Assembly (NCBI GenBank): GCA_019115845.1
Contig: DXCU01000045.1
Span: 1-36,610 of the forward strand
Direction: 5' to 3'
Length of the DNA stretch: 36,610 nt
Source of the DNA: Candidatus Rubneribacter avistercoris
GTDB taxonomy: Bacteria > Actinomycetota > Coriobacteriia > Coriobacteriales > Eggerthellaceae
The notes beneath the pieces were generated by a model. That model saw nothing but the letters and a program-made list of their open reading frames with translations. It was not told where the DNA came from and did no database searches. Position 1 is the first letter of the stretch. The number at the start of each line of letters is the position of its first letter. Made by a program: the position numbers and the translations under genes. Shown piece after piece: positions 13,798-21,815 of this stretch.

Positions 13798-16700
13798 CTT
13801 TTCCCTCCTTCCCGGCCATCCGCAAGCCACGCGCGGCGGCGTTTGAGCGACCTGCGCGCCGAAAACACGGTGCCGCCGACGGCCGCGGGAACCAGGATGA
13901 CAGCCGCCACCAGCGGGTACAGGATGGCGGGGGTGCTCAGCACGTAGCGCGCCAGATCTCCGGTCACCACCACGCCGCGCACCTCGGTGGAGGCCGTGTT
14001 GCCGGCGCGGTCCACGGTTTCAAGGCGCAGCGTCTGGGGCGCGTCGGCGGCCGGCAGCGAGAAGTCGAACATGCGCGAGCCTGCAAGCTCCTCGGCTCCC
14101 CATTCGGCGCGCGCCTGGCCGTCCACGTACAGCACCGCGCGCTCGGCCTCCATGTTGTCGCCGGCCAGCACGTCCACCCGCTGGCTGGGAGCGTAGTGCG
14201 AAGAGCCGGCCTCCACGTTGCCCAGCGACACCGCCGGCGCGGTTCCGTCCACGGCGAAGACCATCTCGAGCGGAGCGGTGCGGTCCGCGTTCTTGCCCTC
14301 CATGAGGTTTTCCGAAAGCCCGCCCGCAACGTCGCGCGACGAGAGCATCACCCGATAGTAGCCGTCCTGGGAGAACAGCTCGGCCGGCAGCGTGTAGGTG
14401 TAGCGCGACCACGACTCCTGGCCGCCCTCCTGCGCCACCGCGTAGTCGGCCTCGGCGGACAGGGTTCTCACGGAGTCGTTGTGCGCCAGGCTCACCGACG
14501 ACGACGCCAGCCCGCTCACGTTCGTCTCGGTGACCACCACGCTCTGGCCGCGCTTGGCGTAGGACCCCACGAACGCCGCCGTGTCGGGCGAGAGCTGGTA
14601 GTTGGAGCCGAACCGGTTCACCGAAAACGTCACGGTCTGCGACGACTCGTTACCGGCCCTATCCCTCACCTTGGCGGTGAGGGTGTACACGTCGTCCACG
14701 TCCAAACGGTAGTCGAAATCCGCGAAGTCCAGCGTGCGGGAGGTGTCGGTGAGGGTTTCGGCGGAGGAGAAGTAGCGCTCCTCGCCCCGCACCGCGCCCA
14801 CGATGCTCACCTCGGCCAGATAGGGCTCGAAGTTCACGTCCTCGAACGTGACAAGCGGAGCCACGACGTCCCTGTAGGCGGCGCGGTCCGACACGCGCTC
14901 CACCCGCACGCCGGGGGCGGTCAGGTCTATGACGAACTCGGGCACCTCCACCACCTCGGCCACGTTACCGGCCAGGTCGGTGCACGCCACGCTCATGGCG
15001 TAGTGCAGCTCCTGCCCAAACGCCACGTGCGAGGTCCACGTCCCCACGGGAAGCTCGGTCCAGCCGTCGATGCCGGGAGCGGCCGCCGCGGCGCCGGAGG
15101 CGTCGGAGGCGGTCACGCCCACCTCGGCCAGATCCGCCGAGAAGTTGTCGTCATGCACCGTCACGGTGGCCGTGCGCGAAGCTTTGTAGTACATGCCGCC
15201 TTCCGACTGGTCGTTGTCGAACGACACCAGGATGAGCGGGGCGGCGGTGTCCACCACGAACTCCTCCCCGCGGTACTCGGCGCGTTTGCCCGAAGGATCG
15301 GTGAGCTCGGCCTCTATGAGGTAGACGCCGTCGGAGTCGCAGGGCACCTGCGCCGTCCACGTCACGCCGTCGCCCGAGGGGTTTTGGAAGTCCTCGGCGC
15401 GCACGGAAAGCGCCGAGTCGTCCAGGTGGCGCGTGACCACCGTGCGGTACGGGTCGTTGTCGCGCACGAAGCCGAAGGACGCCTCGGTCACGGTGACGGT
15501 GGCCGTGCGCGGGGCGTTGTAGTACTTGCCGTTGCGCACGTCGTTGTTGTCGAAGGCCACGTCTATGACGGGTGCGGCGCCGTCTGCGTAAAGGCCCTTC
15601 ACGTTCAGGTCGCGATCCTCGTGGTCGAGCAGGCTGGGGATGGCGGCCGCGTTGCCCGCCTTGTCGGCAAACCGCAGCGACACGTCCGAGAGGGGGACGG
15701 CGCGGTCGTCGGGAGGCAGCTCCCACACGGCGAGGGCGTCCGTGCCGTCGGCCCGGAAGTCCGTCGGCGTTGCCTGGCCGCCCACGCTCAGCGCCACGGA
15801 GGCTCCGTCGATGCCGCTCAGCTCGTCGGAGAGCGAAAAGGACGCCGACGCCCCGTCCGCGGCGAACAGCCACTCCCACTGCACCGACTCATGCGGGCTG
15901 ATCAGCACGCGTCCCGGAACGGGGGCCACGGTGTCCACCACGAACTCCTCCCCGCGGTAGGGTTCGGCGGACTTGCCGGAGGGGTCGGTGAGGTCGGCGT
16001 CCAGGCGGTAGATGCCGTCGGGTTCGCAGGGCACCTGCGCCGTCCACGTCACGCCGTCGCCCGAGGGGTTTTGGAAATCCCCGGCGCGCACGATGCGCTC
16101 CTCGCCGTTCCACCGACGCACGACCACCGCGCGCTCCGGGTCGTTGTCGCGCACGAAGCCGAAGGACGCCTCGGTCACGGTGACGGTGGCCGTGCGCGGG
16201 GCGTTGTAGTACTTGCCGTTGCGCACGTCGTTGTTGTCGAAGGCCGCCTCTATGGCAGGCGGCGTGGCGTCGGCGAACACGCCCACCACGTCCAGGTTCT
16301 TGCGCGGGAAGGCGGCCAGGTCCTCCACCTGCGCCACGTTGCCCGCCCGGTCGGAGAACGACACGGACGCCTCGGCCAGGTTGACGGCCTCATCGGCGGC
16401 GGGAATGGTCCAAACCGCCGTCGCGCCCAGCCCGTCGGAGGCGGCCTCGCAGGAAATCGGCTGCTCCTCCCCTTCCAGGCAAAGCCTCACGCTGTCCGGG
16501 TCCACGCCGGCCAGCGCGTCGGACAAAGACACCTCCATGCGCGCCTGCCCGTCGACGAACAGCCACCGCCACTGCACCGCCTGGTTCGGCGAGAGATCGG
16601 CCGCATCCGCCTCGGGCGCGGTGAGGTCCACCATGAAATCGCCGCTGTCGTAGGGCGCCGCCTGCAGGCCCGCCGGGTTCTCGAAGGACGCCCGCAGCCG

Positions 16701-18848
16701 GTAGACGCCCTCTTCGGAGCACAGGACCGACGCCTTCCACGTGCGGCCGTCGCCTGAGGGGTTGGAGAAGCCGGACGCCTCCACGAAGGCCCCGGCCCCT
16801 CCGTCGTGGGCGAGCTGCGCCACCACGCGATGGGGGTCGTTGGCCACCACCTGGCCGAACGTGGGGTCCTCCACGGTGATGGAGGCCATGCGGGCGCTCT
16901 TGTGGTAGTAGGCCCCCTCGTTGCCGTCGTGAAACGACACCGACAGCGCAGGCTCCGGCACGCCGGCGAACACGGAGGTCGCGTTCATGTTCTTGTTGTC
17001 GTAGGCCGCCACGTCGTCGATGGAGGCCCTGTTCCCGGCCAGGTCCTTGAACGAGATCGACACCTGGGACAGGTCCACGGCGGCACCGGACGGAACCTCC
17101 CACACAGCCGTGCCCGCGCGCGTGTCCCCGGGCGCGGAGGGGGTGAAGGAAAGCTGCTGGTCCCGCCCGTTCAGCGTGAGCACGACGGAGGCGGGGTCCA
17201 CGCCACTGACGGCGTCTGAGAGCGCGAACTCCACCGTCACCGGGCCGGGAGCGTACAGGCAGCCGAAGAAGGGGCGGTTGTCAGGCGCCTCCTGCGCGCG
17301 CAGGACCACCTGCCCCGCCGCAGGGACGTCAACGTCCACCGTGAACGGCTCGAAGTCCGTTGCGGGGTCCCACACGGCGGGCAAGCCGGGCACGATGCCT
17401 TCGAAGCCGGGCGCCAGGCCGGCGCCCTCCAGCCGGTAGGTGCCGCTCGCATCGAACACGACGTCCGCCTGGCCGGGCACGTTCGAGGCCATGAGGTCGT
17501 CGAGCGTGACGGAAAGCGTCGCGCCCGTTCTGTCGTTTCGAAACGAGGCCACCGGCGCGACGAGGCGCTTCTGGTCGTCGGAAAGCGACGCGTACCATGC
17601 CGTGAGCTCGGCGTAGCGCGCGTCGTCGAGCCTGACCGTGGCCGACCGGGCGGAGAAGAAGCCGGAGGCGGGGGCCAAGGCGGGCTGGTAGGACACCAGG
17701 ACAGAAGGCGCGTCGTCGGCCACCTGGATGCGCGACAGGCCGTCCGCCGACCAGGATCCGTCGGCCGCCTGCACCAGGCCCGCCAGCCGTGCGTCGGCCC
17801 GATTGCCCGCCACGTCGGTTAAGCGCACGGAGAGCTTTTGCGGGTCGTAGGAGCCTACGGGCAGCTTAAGGCGGAAGGAGGCGGACGGCGCTCCGCGGTC
17901 GGCGGAGGCCGCGTCGGCCTCGGCGATCAGGGAGCCGTCGTGAAGGAGCTGGGCCTTCGCCGGACCCGAGGCCGTGTCGGCGGGGTCGACAGGGTCGGCG
18001 GGGTCGGCGGGATCCGACGAGGACGCGGGATCGGCGGCGGGGACGGTCAGCGCGAGCGAGGACGCGTACAGCGTGCCAAAGAACAGGCGGCCGCCCTCCG
18101 CCGCGGCGCTCCCATCCAGCCGCGCGGGCGTTGCGTCCGCGCACACGCGCGGCAGGCGGACGATGTCGCCCTGCTTGAGGCTTTTCTCGTCCGGCGTGCC
18201 GGCGTTGAACGTGCAGTCGGCCTCGGCCAGCGCGTACACCTCGCGCGGCAGGTCCTGCGCTTTCAGGGTCAGCGCCCCTGAGGCCGCGGAGAAGTCGGCG
18301 GCTTTCGGGGCGGGGTCGTCCACAGCCCGAGCCAGCAGCTTGAGCGGGACCGAAGGCGCCGCCAGCAGCTTCACGCTTGCGCTGTTCGTCCAGAACCGCG
18401 ACGTCCCGTCCTCGTCCGTTGTGACGCGGGAGAGCGCCTGCTGGCCGCTCATGCCGGCCACGGAGATGCCGTCGAAACCCCACGACGGAACGGCGGCGCG
18501 GGCTTTGGCGGCGCCGGCGGAGGCGGCAGGGTCGGCAGGGTCGGAGCCGTCGGCGGCGTTGGCGGGGTCGGCGGAGGCGGCAGGGTCGGAGCCGTCGGCA
18601 GCCCCCGCGCCGCCGGATTCGCCTGCGGAGCCGTCGGCGGCAAGGCTGTCCTGAACGGGCGTTTCGCCGGAAGAGGACGCATCGTCGCCCGCGTCCGCCC
18701 AAGAAGACGGCGCGCCTTCCTCGGCGCTTCGCGCGGACGAGGGACCGGAACGCATCGCGTCCTCCGCCGCCGCGAACGCCGGCGGCAACGCCATCGAGCA
18801 AGCGAGGGCGGCGGACAGGGCGAGCGCCTTCGCGCGCGAGCTTTTCAT
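13794..18848 (-). CDS. Giant Ig-like repeat surface protein with C-terminal TM anchor
   Basis: The start ATG at 18848 has AGGAGGT 5 nt upstream and overlaps the stop of the motif protein as ATGA. The 1684 residues begin with a signal peptide (cleavage near AFAAAE, residue 32) and a low-complexity Ala/Asp/Pro/Ser linker. Repeated Ig-like modules follow, marked by Y-Y/F-x-x-x-R-x-A-T-V-T-V and by D-x-T/A-A-P, D-R-A-G-N. One TM helix near 1633-1658 and a basic tail (RRSLKRRR) end the protein; there is no LPXTG motif. Two adjacent modules are nearly identical in DNA, 687 bp apart. It should sit outside the membrane as a long rod. Since EsaA-like genes are not seen, it might be the surface-spanning part of this secretion system, but adhesion is equally possible. 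Confidence 0.85.
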   Translation of the reverse strand: MKSSRAKALALSAALACSMALPPAFAAAEDAMRSGPSSARSAEEGAPSSWADAGDDASSSGETPVQDSLAADGSAGESGGAGAADGSDPAASADPANAADGSDPADPAASAGAAKARAAVPSWGFDGISVAGMSGQQALSRVTTDEDGTSRFWTNSASVKLLAAPSVPLKLLARAVDDPAPKAADFSAASGALTLKAQDLPREVYALAEADCTFNAGTPDEKSLKQGDIVRLPRVCADATPARLDGSAAAEGGRLFFGTLYASSLALTVPAADPASSSDPADPADPVDPADTASGPAKAQLLHDGSLIAEADAASADRGAPSASFRLKLPVGSYDPQKLSVRLTDVAGNRADARLAGLVQAADGSWSADGLSRIQVADDAPSVLVSYQPALAPASGFFSARSATVRLDDARYAELTAWYASLSDDQKRLVAPVASFRNDRTGATLSVTLDDLMASNVPGQADVVFDASGTYRLEGAGLAPGFEGIVPGLPAVWDPATDFEPFTVDVDVPAAGQVVLRAQEAPDNRPFFGCLYAPGPVTVEFALSDAVSGVDPASVVLTLNGRDQQLSFTPSAPGDTRAGTAVWEVPSGAAVDLSQVSISFKDLAGNRASIDDVAAYDNKNMNATSVFAGVPEPALSVSFHDGNEGAYYHKSARMASITVEDPTFGQVVANDPHRVVAQLAHDGGAGAFVEASGFSNPSGDGRTWKASVLCSEEGVYRLRASFENPAGLQAAPYDSGDFMVDLTAPEADAADLSPNQAVQWRWLFVDGQARMEVSLSDALAGVDPDSVRLCLEGEEQPISCEAASDGLGATAVWTIPAADEAVNLAEASVSFSDRAGNVAQVEDLAAFPRKNLDVVGVFADATPPAIEAAFDNNDVRNGKYYNAPRTATVTVTEASFGFVRDNDPERAVVVRRWNGEERIVRAGDFQNPSGDGVTWTAQVPCEPDGIYRLDADLTDPSGKSAEPYRGEEFVVDTVAPVPGRVLISPHESVQWEWLFAADGASASFSLSDELSGIDGASVALSVGGQATPTDFRADGTDALAVWELPPDDRAVPLSDVSLRFADKAGNAAAIPSLLDHEDRDLNVKGLYADGAAPVIDVAFDNNDVRNGKYYNAPRTATVTVTEASFGFVRDNDPYRTVVTRHLDDSALSVRAEDFQNPSGDGVTWTAQVPCDSDGVYLIEAELTDPSGKRAEYRGEEFVVDTAAPLILVSFDNDQSEGGMYYKASRTATVTVHDDNFSADLAEVGVTASDASGAAAAAPGIDGWTELPVGTWTSHVAFGQELHYAMSVACTDLAGNVAEVVEVPEFVIDLTAPGVRVERVSDRAAYRDVVAPLVTFEDVNFEPYLAEVSIVGAVRGEERYFSSAETLTDTSRTLDFADFDYRLDVDDVYTLTAKVRDRAGNESSQTVTFSVNRFGSNYQLSPDTAAFVGSYAKRGQSVVVTETNVSGLASSSVSLAHNDSVRTLSAEADYAVAQEGGQESWSRYTYTLPAELFSQDGYYRVMLSSRDVAGGLSENLMEGKNADRTAPLEMVFAVDGTAPAVSLGNVEAGSSHYAPSQRVDVLAGDNMEAERAVLYVDGQARAEWGAEELAGSRMFDFSLPAADAPQTLRLETVDRAGNTASTEVRGVVVTGDLARYVLSTPAILYPLVAAVILVPAAVGGTVFSARRSLKRRRAWLADGREGGKR
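15450..15558 (-). repeat. Near-tandem repeat copy B inside Ig-like gene
   Basis: These 109 bp are identical to 16137-16245, one module (687 bp, 229 codons) away. They encode the part around FDNNDVRNGKYYNAPRT. Flanking module sequence is also alike (for example 15337-15391 against 16024-16078), so the two modules arose by duplication or gene conversion. Confidence 0.9.
16137..16245 (-). repeat. Near-tandem repeat copy A inside Ig-like gene
   Basis: These 109 bp are identical to 15450-15558. The mismatch-free block is bounded by single-base differences on each side (16136 and 16246), which fixes its limits. Confidence 0.9.
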
Positions 18849-19555
18849 CGTGCACCTCCTGTTCCGGGAGCTTCTTCGGCCGCGAGCATGGTGGTGGCTT
18901 GCTCGGCCGCGAGCATGGTGGTGGCCGCCTCGTCGGGGGCGATCGGGGCGTCGGGGGCCGCCGGCTTGCCGGGAGCGGCCGAGGCGTCGGGGGCGTCGAG
19001 GGCGTCGGGAGAGGCCGCCTCGTCGGAAGCGGCCGGCTTGCCGGAAGCGGTCGGGGCCGCACCGCCCAGCAGGGACGTGGGCGCTTCGGCCCCGTCGGCC
19101 CCGCAAGGCTTGTCGGCGGCCGCCTCGGCGGCCAGCAGCGAGGTGGCCTGCTCGGACGGGACGTCCTCGCAGCCCTCATCCAGCGGCACGCCGCCCCGTC
19201 CTCCATCCGGGACCGCCCGCTCCCCCTTCGCCGCGCGGCCCGGCCAATCCTTCTTCGCCGTGCGGCCCGTCCTCTCCGCGCGGCCTTCTTCGGCCCCGGC
19301 CGACGCGAAGTCGGCAAGATCGTCGGTGGACATCTCCGTCTCCCAGCCCAGGCCCTTCGCCGCGGCCGGCGCGGGACGCTTGCGCGTTTTCGCGCGCGAG
19401 CGAATCTCGGCGATGGAGCGGGCGGCGGTGCGACCCGTCAGGTCGTCGCGCACCTCCCTGATGCGCAGGGCGAAGAACAGCGCAACCGCCGCAACCGCGA
19501 ACACGGCCGCAAGGGAGAACCCCGCCACGGCCATGATGGTGTAGGTCTGGATCAT
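18845..19555 (-). CDS. One-TM protein with repeated TTML/TSLL phosphoacceptor-like motifs
   Basis: This 236-residue protein starts at the ATG at 19555 (GGGAGG upstream) and overlaps the kinase stop as ATGA. A TM helix at residues 9-30 has a basic, Arg/Lys-rich stop-transfer region behind it, so the rest is probably cytoplasmic. The tail is disordered (Ala, Asp, Pro, Glu) and holds EQATSLLAAE (Thr138), EAPTSLLGG (Thr160) and two adjacent copies of ATTMLAAE (Thr212/213 and Thr221/222). The motif matches the activation loop of the kinase next door (DTTMLGT). I infer a membrane adaptor that is phosphorylated on these Thr residues and bound by FHA domains, such as those in the EssC-like ATPase and the FHA protein. 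The motif is seen; phosphorylation is inferred. Confidence 0.75.
   Translation of the reverse strand: MIQTYTIMAVAGFSLAAVFAVAAVALFFALRIREVRDDLTGRTAARSIAEIRSRAKTRKRPAPAAAKGLGWETEMSTDDLADFASAGAEEGRAERTGRTAKKDWPGRAAKGERAVPDGGRGGVPLDEGCEDVPSEQATSLLAAEAAADKPCGADGAEAPTSLLGGAAPTASGKPAASDEAASPDALDAPDASAAPGKPAAPDAPIAPDEAATTMLAAEQATTMLAAEEAPGTGGAR
18876..18925 (-). repeat. 27-bp tandem repeat encoding doubled TTML motif
   Basis: The 23-nt string at 18876-18898 recurs exactly at 18903-18925, a 27-bp (9-codon) period. It duplicates the TTMLAAE motif near the C-terminus of the motif protein. Confidence 0.9.
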
Positions 19556-21258
19556 TCCGTCGTCCTCCCGTCCACGAAAGCGTTCCCTATCCGCGCGCGC
19601 GTCTCGTCCGCCTTCCCCAGGATGTCGGCCTGCTGCGCGTCAAGCTTGTCGGTGGTGGGCTGCACCGAGCGCGCGTTGCCCAGCGCCGCGTCCAAAAGCG
19701 CGTCCATCCGGTCTTGGGGCACGCCGTCGGCGCGGAACTTGCGCGCGTAGGCGCGCAGCGCGTCGGCGGCCAGGGCGGAGGTCTCCAGCACCACCACGTC
19801 GTTGGTTTCGTCGGCCGCGATGGCCACCAGCTGCTCCAGATTGCGGAAGTACGGCTCGTAGCTGCCCGCGTCGCCGCCCTCGTTGATGCGCGCGACTATG
19901 CTGTTGTTGAACTCGGCGATGCCGGCGTACACTTCGGCGAGCGCCCGCCAGTCGAACGAGGGCTCTCCGGCCGAGTCGTTCATCCAGCGGCTGGCCGACT
20001 TGATGCGCGTCAGGCGGTTGTCGCCCGCATCGGCGGCGTAGTCGTAGTAGTACCAATACAGCTTGCCCACGTCGAAGGACAGCTCCGCGTAGGCCGTCGC
20101 GTCCGACTGCACAGCCGCCAGGTTGGGCATGACGGCCTCCAAAAGCTGCGCCTCCTCCACGGTGGTGAACGAGCCGTCTGCCTTGTACAGCTCCACCAAC
20201 CCCCGGTACGCCTCCGTTCGCTCCGGGCGCACCGCCACGGCGTTTAAGTAGTGCTCGGCGGCCTGCGCCTGGTCGGCGGCCTTCCCGGCCAGCTCCACCT
20301 GCATGCCGTAGTCCTCGCTTTTGCTGGCCTCGGCCATGCCCAGCCCGAACAGGCCGACGGCCAAGGACGCCGCCGAGGCCGCGCACACGCCCACGAACGC
20401 ACGCCATCTGCGGCGCAGCTTGGCGCGGTGCGCGTCGTCAACCGTGCGGTAGCGCTCCAGCTCGTAGAGCATCTCGGCGCACGACGAGTAGCGCTTCTCG
20501 GGATTTTGCTGCGTGGCTTTCGAGACGATCTTCTCCAAGCCCGGTGAAAGCGACGGGTCTATCTGGCGGATGGGGAACATGACGTAGGGCTCCTCCGCCG
20601 GGCTCTTGCCCGTCACCAGGTGGTACAGGGTGGCGCCCAGGCAGTACACGTCGGTGCGCGCGTCGGTTTGGCCGTGCCCGCCGAACTGCTCGGGCGCCGC
20701 GTAGCCGCGCGTGCCCAGCATGGTGGTGTCGCCGGCCCGCTCGGACGCGCCCTCGCGCTCCTCGCGGTACTCGCGCGCTATGCCGAAGTCGATGATCATC
20801 ACCGTTCCGTCGGGCTTGAGCATGACGTTGCCCGGCTTCATGTCGCGGTAGACGATGGGCGGCGTGCGCGTGTGCAGGTAATCCAGCGCGTCGCATAGCT
20901 GCTTTCCCCAGTCTATGACGTCGTCTTGGCTCTGGGCGCCCTGCGCTTCCAGGATGCGCTGCAGCGACTCGCCCTCGATGTAGTCCATGACCACGTACAG
21001 CACGCCGTCCTCGTCCACCAAGTCCGTGATGCGGGGCAGCGCCGGATGGTCCAGGCGCTTGATCATGTTCATCTCGGTGACCAGGCTGTCGCGCACGATC
21101 TTTTGCGTGACGGGGTCGTCGCTGGGCTTGATCTCCTTGACGGCCCACTGCTTGTTCAGCTTGACGTCCATTGCAAGGTACACCCGCGACATGCCGCCCT
21201 CGCCGATGAGGCGCACGATCTCGTACTTGCCCGCCAAGACGCTTCCCACGTTCGCCAT
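19552..21258 (-). CDS. Membrane Ser/Thr protein kinase (PknB/Hanks type) with TPR-like C-terminus
   Basis: The start is taken at the ATG at 21258 (MANVGS), with AGGGAG and AAAGGAG upstream; the longer frame lacks a site and would cover the promoter. In the 568 residues the kinase domain is complete: glycine loop IGEGGMSRVY (19-28), AVKEI with Lys41, YRDMKPGN with Asp139, DFG (157-159), activation loop DTTMLGTRGYAAPE (177-190). One TM helix lies at about 286-308. The 260 residues after it are helical with TPR-like periodicity and should be outside the cell. Hanks kinases of this kind autophosphorylate the activation loop and phosphorylate Thr sites read by FHA domains. First gene of the leftward operon; it probably controls the T7SS. 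No PP2C phosphatase gene is in the window. Confidence 0.93.
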   Translation of the reverse strand: MANVGSVLAGKYEIVRLIGEGGMSRVYLAMDVKLNKQWAVKEIKPSDDPVTQKIVRDSLVTEMNMIKRLDHPALPRITDLVDEDGVLYVVMDYIEGESLQRILEAQGAQSQDDVIDWGKQLCDALDYLHTRTPPIVYRDMKPGNVMLKPDGTVMIIDFGIAREYREEREGASERAGDTTMLGTRGYAAPEQFGGHGQTDARTDVYCLGATLYHLVTGKSPAEEPYVMFPIRQIDPSLSPGLEKIVSKATQQNPEKRYSSCAEMLYELERYRTVDDAHRAKLRRRWRAFVGVCAASAASLAVGLFGLGMAEASKSEDYGMQVELAGKAADQAQAAEHYLNAVAVRPERTEAYRGLVELYKADGSFTTVEEAQLLEAVMPNLAAVQSDATAYAELSFDVGKLYWYYYDYAADAGDNRLTRIKSASRWMNDSAGEPSFDWRALAEVYAGIAEFNNSIVARINEGGDAGSYEPYFRNLEQLVAIAADETNDVVVLETSALAADALRAYARKFRADGVPQDRMDALLDAALGNARSVQPTTDKLDAQQADILGKADETRARIGNAFVDGRTTE

Positions 21259-21314
21259 GCTCCCTGTCCGCTCCTTTCCCGCGCGGATCCCCCCTGAAAA
21301 GGATTTGTTTACAT

Positions 21315-21332
21315 ATAGCATTTTGATGCTAT
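21315..21332. repeat. 7-bp inverted repeat (possible operator or leader hairpin)
   Basis: ATAGCAT (21315-21321) and ATGCTAT (21326-21332) are perfect inverted arms with a 4-nt spacer. They lie immediately downstream of the putative -10 of the kinase operon, at the expected transcription start, so they could be a repressor site or a small 5' hairpin. Confidence 0.5.
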
Positions 21333-21333
21333 C

Positions 21334-21363
21334 ATTATAAAATGCACATTACAACACTTCCAA
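21334..21363 (-). promoter_or_regulatory. Putative promoter of the kinase/T7SS operon
   Basis: On the minus strand a consensus -10 TATAAT (21334-21339) is preceded by 18 nt and a TTGGAA -35 (21358-21363, 4 of 6 matches to TTGACA). This A+T-rich patch stands out in a G+C-rich neighbourhood. The start codon is about 75 nt downstream. Confidence 0.6.
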
Positions 21364-21395
21364 TTGAAAAAGAAAGACATTCAACATATAGTTGA

Positions 21396-21405
21396 GGGGG
21401 GGGGG
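21396..21405. repeat. G10 homopolymer next to a -10-like TACAAT
   Basis: Ten consecutive G residues abut TACAAT (21406-21411) on the plus strand, upstream of the EsaB-like gene. If TACAAT is the -10 of the rightward promoter, slippage here would change promoter spacing, but no convincing -35 was found. Confidence 0.4.
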
Positions 21406-21547
21406 TACAATATTTTGCACAACGTTGGTTTAGGGGGCGCGAAAGAAACGGACCTGGAAAACGCTTGGTTTCTTCTGGTAACATGTGCCCAAATCGCCCC
21501 GCCCAGAAAGGTTTGACCGCAGATCGGTTACGACGGGAAGGAGACTT

Positions 21548-21802
21548 ATGAACGAGAAGGTGATCGTGTCCGTGATGCTGCCGGCATCGCGCAACATCTA
21601 CGATTTCAGGATCCCGAAAAGCATGCGGGTGAGAGAGGCGAGCAGGCTTGTCGCCGAGCTGCTGGAGTCGCGCGAGCGCAGCCTGTTCGCAGCCTCCCCC
21701 GACAACGCGCTCATGGAGCGCGAAAGCGGCGAGCTTCTGGATCCCGACTCCACCATCGGCCGGGCGGGGCTGACCAACGGATCCCGCCTGGTCCTGGTAT
21801 AA
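21548..21802 (+). CDS. esaB: EsaB/YukD-like ubiquitin-fold T7SS protein
   Basis: The ATG at 21548 has GGAAGGAG 5 nt upstream; the longer frame has no such site. The 84-residue product starts with VIVSVMLPASRNIYDFRIP and ends GRAGLTNGSRLVLV, the strand-helix-strand pattern and the final I-x-x-x-G-L-x-x-G-x-x-L-x-L of YukD/EsaB ubiquitin-like proteins. These are small cytosolic components or regulators of T7SSb systems, encoded close to essC in Bacillus and Staphylococcus. Here the gene is divergent from the kinase operon and is followed 13 nt later by an FHA protein. Family call good; the symbol follows the Staphylococcus name. Confidence 0.8.
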   Translation: MNEKVIVSVMLPASRNIYDFRIPKSMRVREASRLVAELLESRERSLFAASPDNALMERESGELLDPDSTIGRAGLTNGSRLVLV

Positions 21803-21815
21803 GGCGGGAGAAGAC

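Noticed and set aside
14196..16757. 853-codon plus-strand frame opposite the Ig-like gene
   Set aside because: Antisense shadow of repeated domains; its apparent repeats simply mirror the Ig modules.
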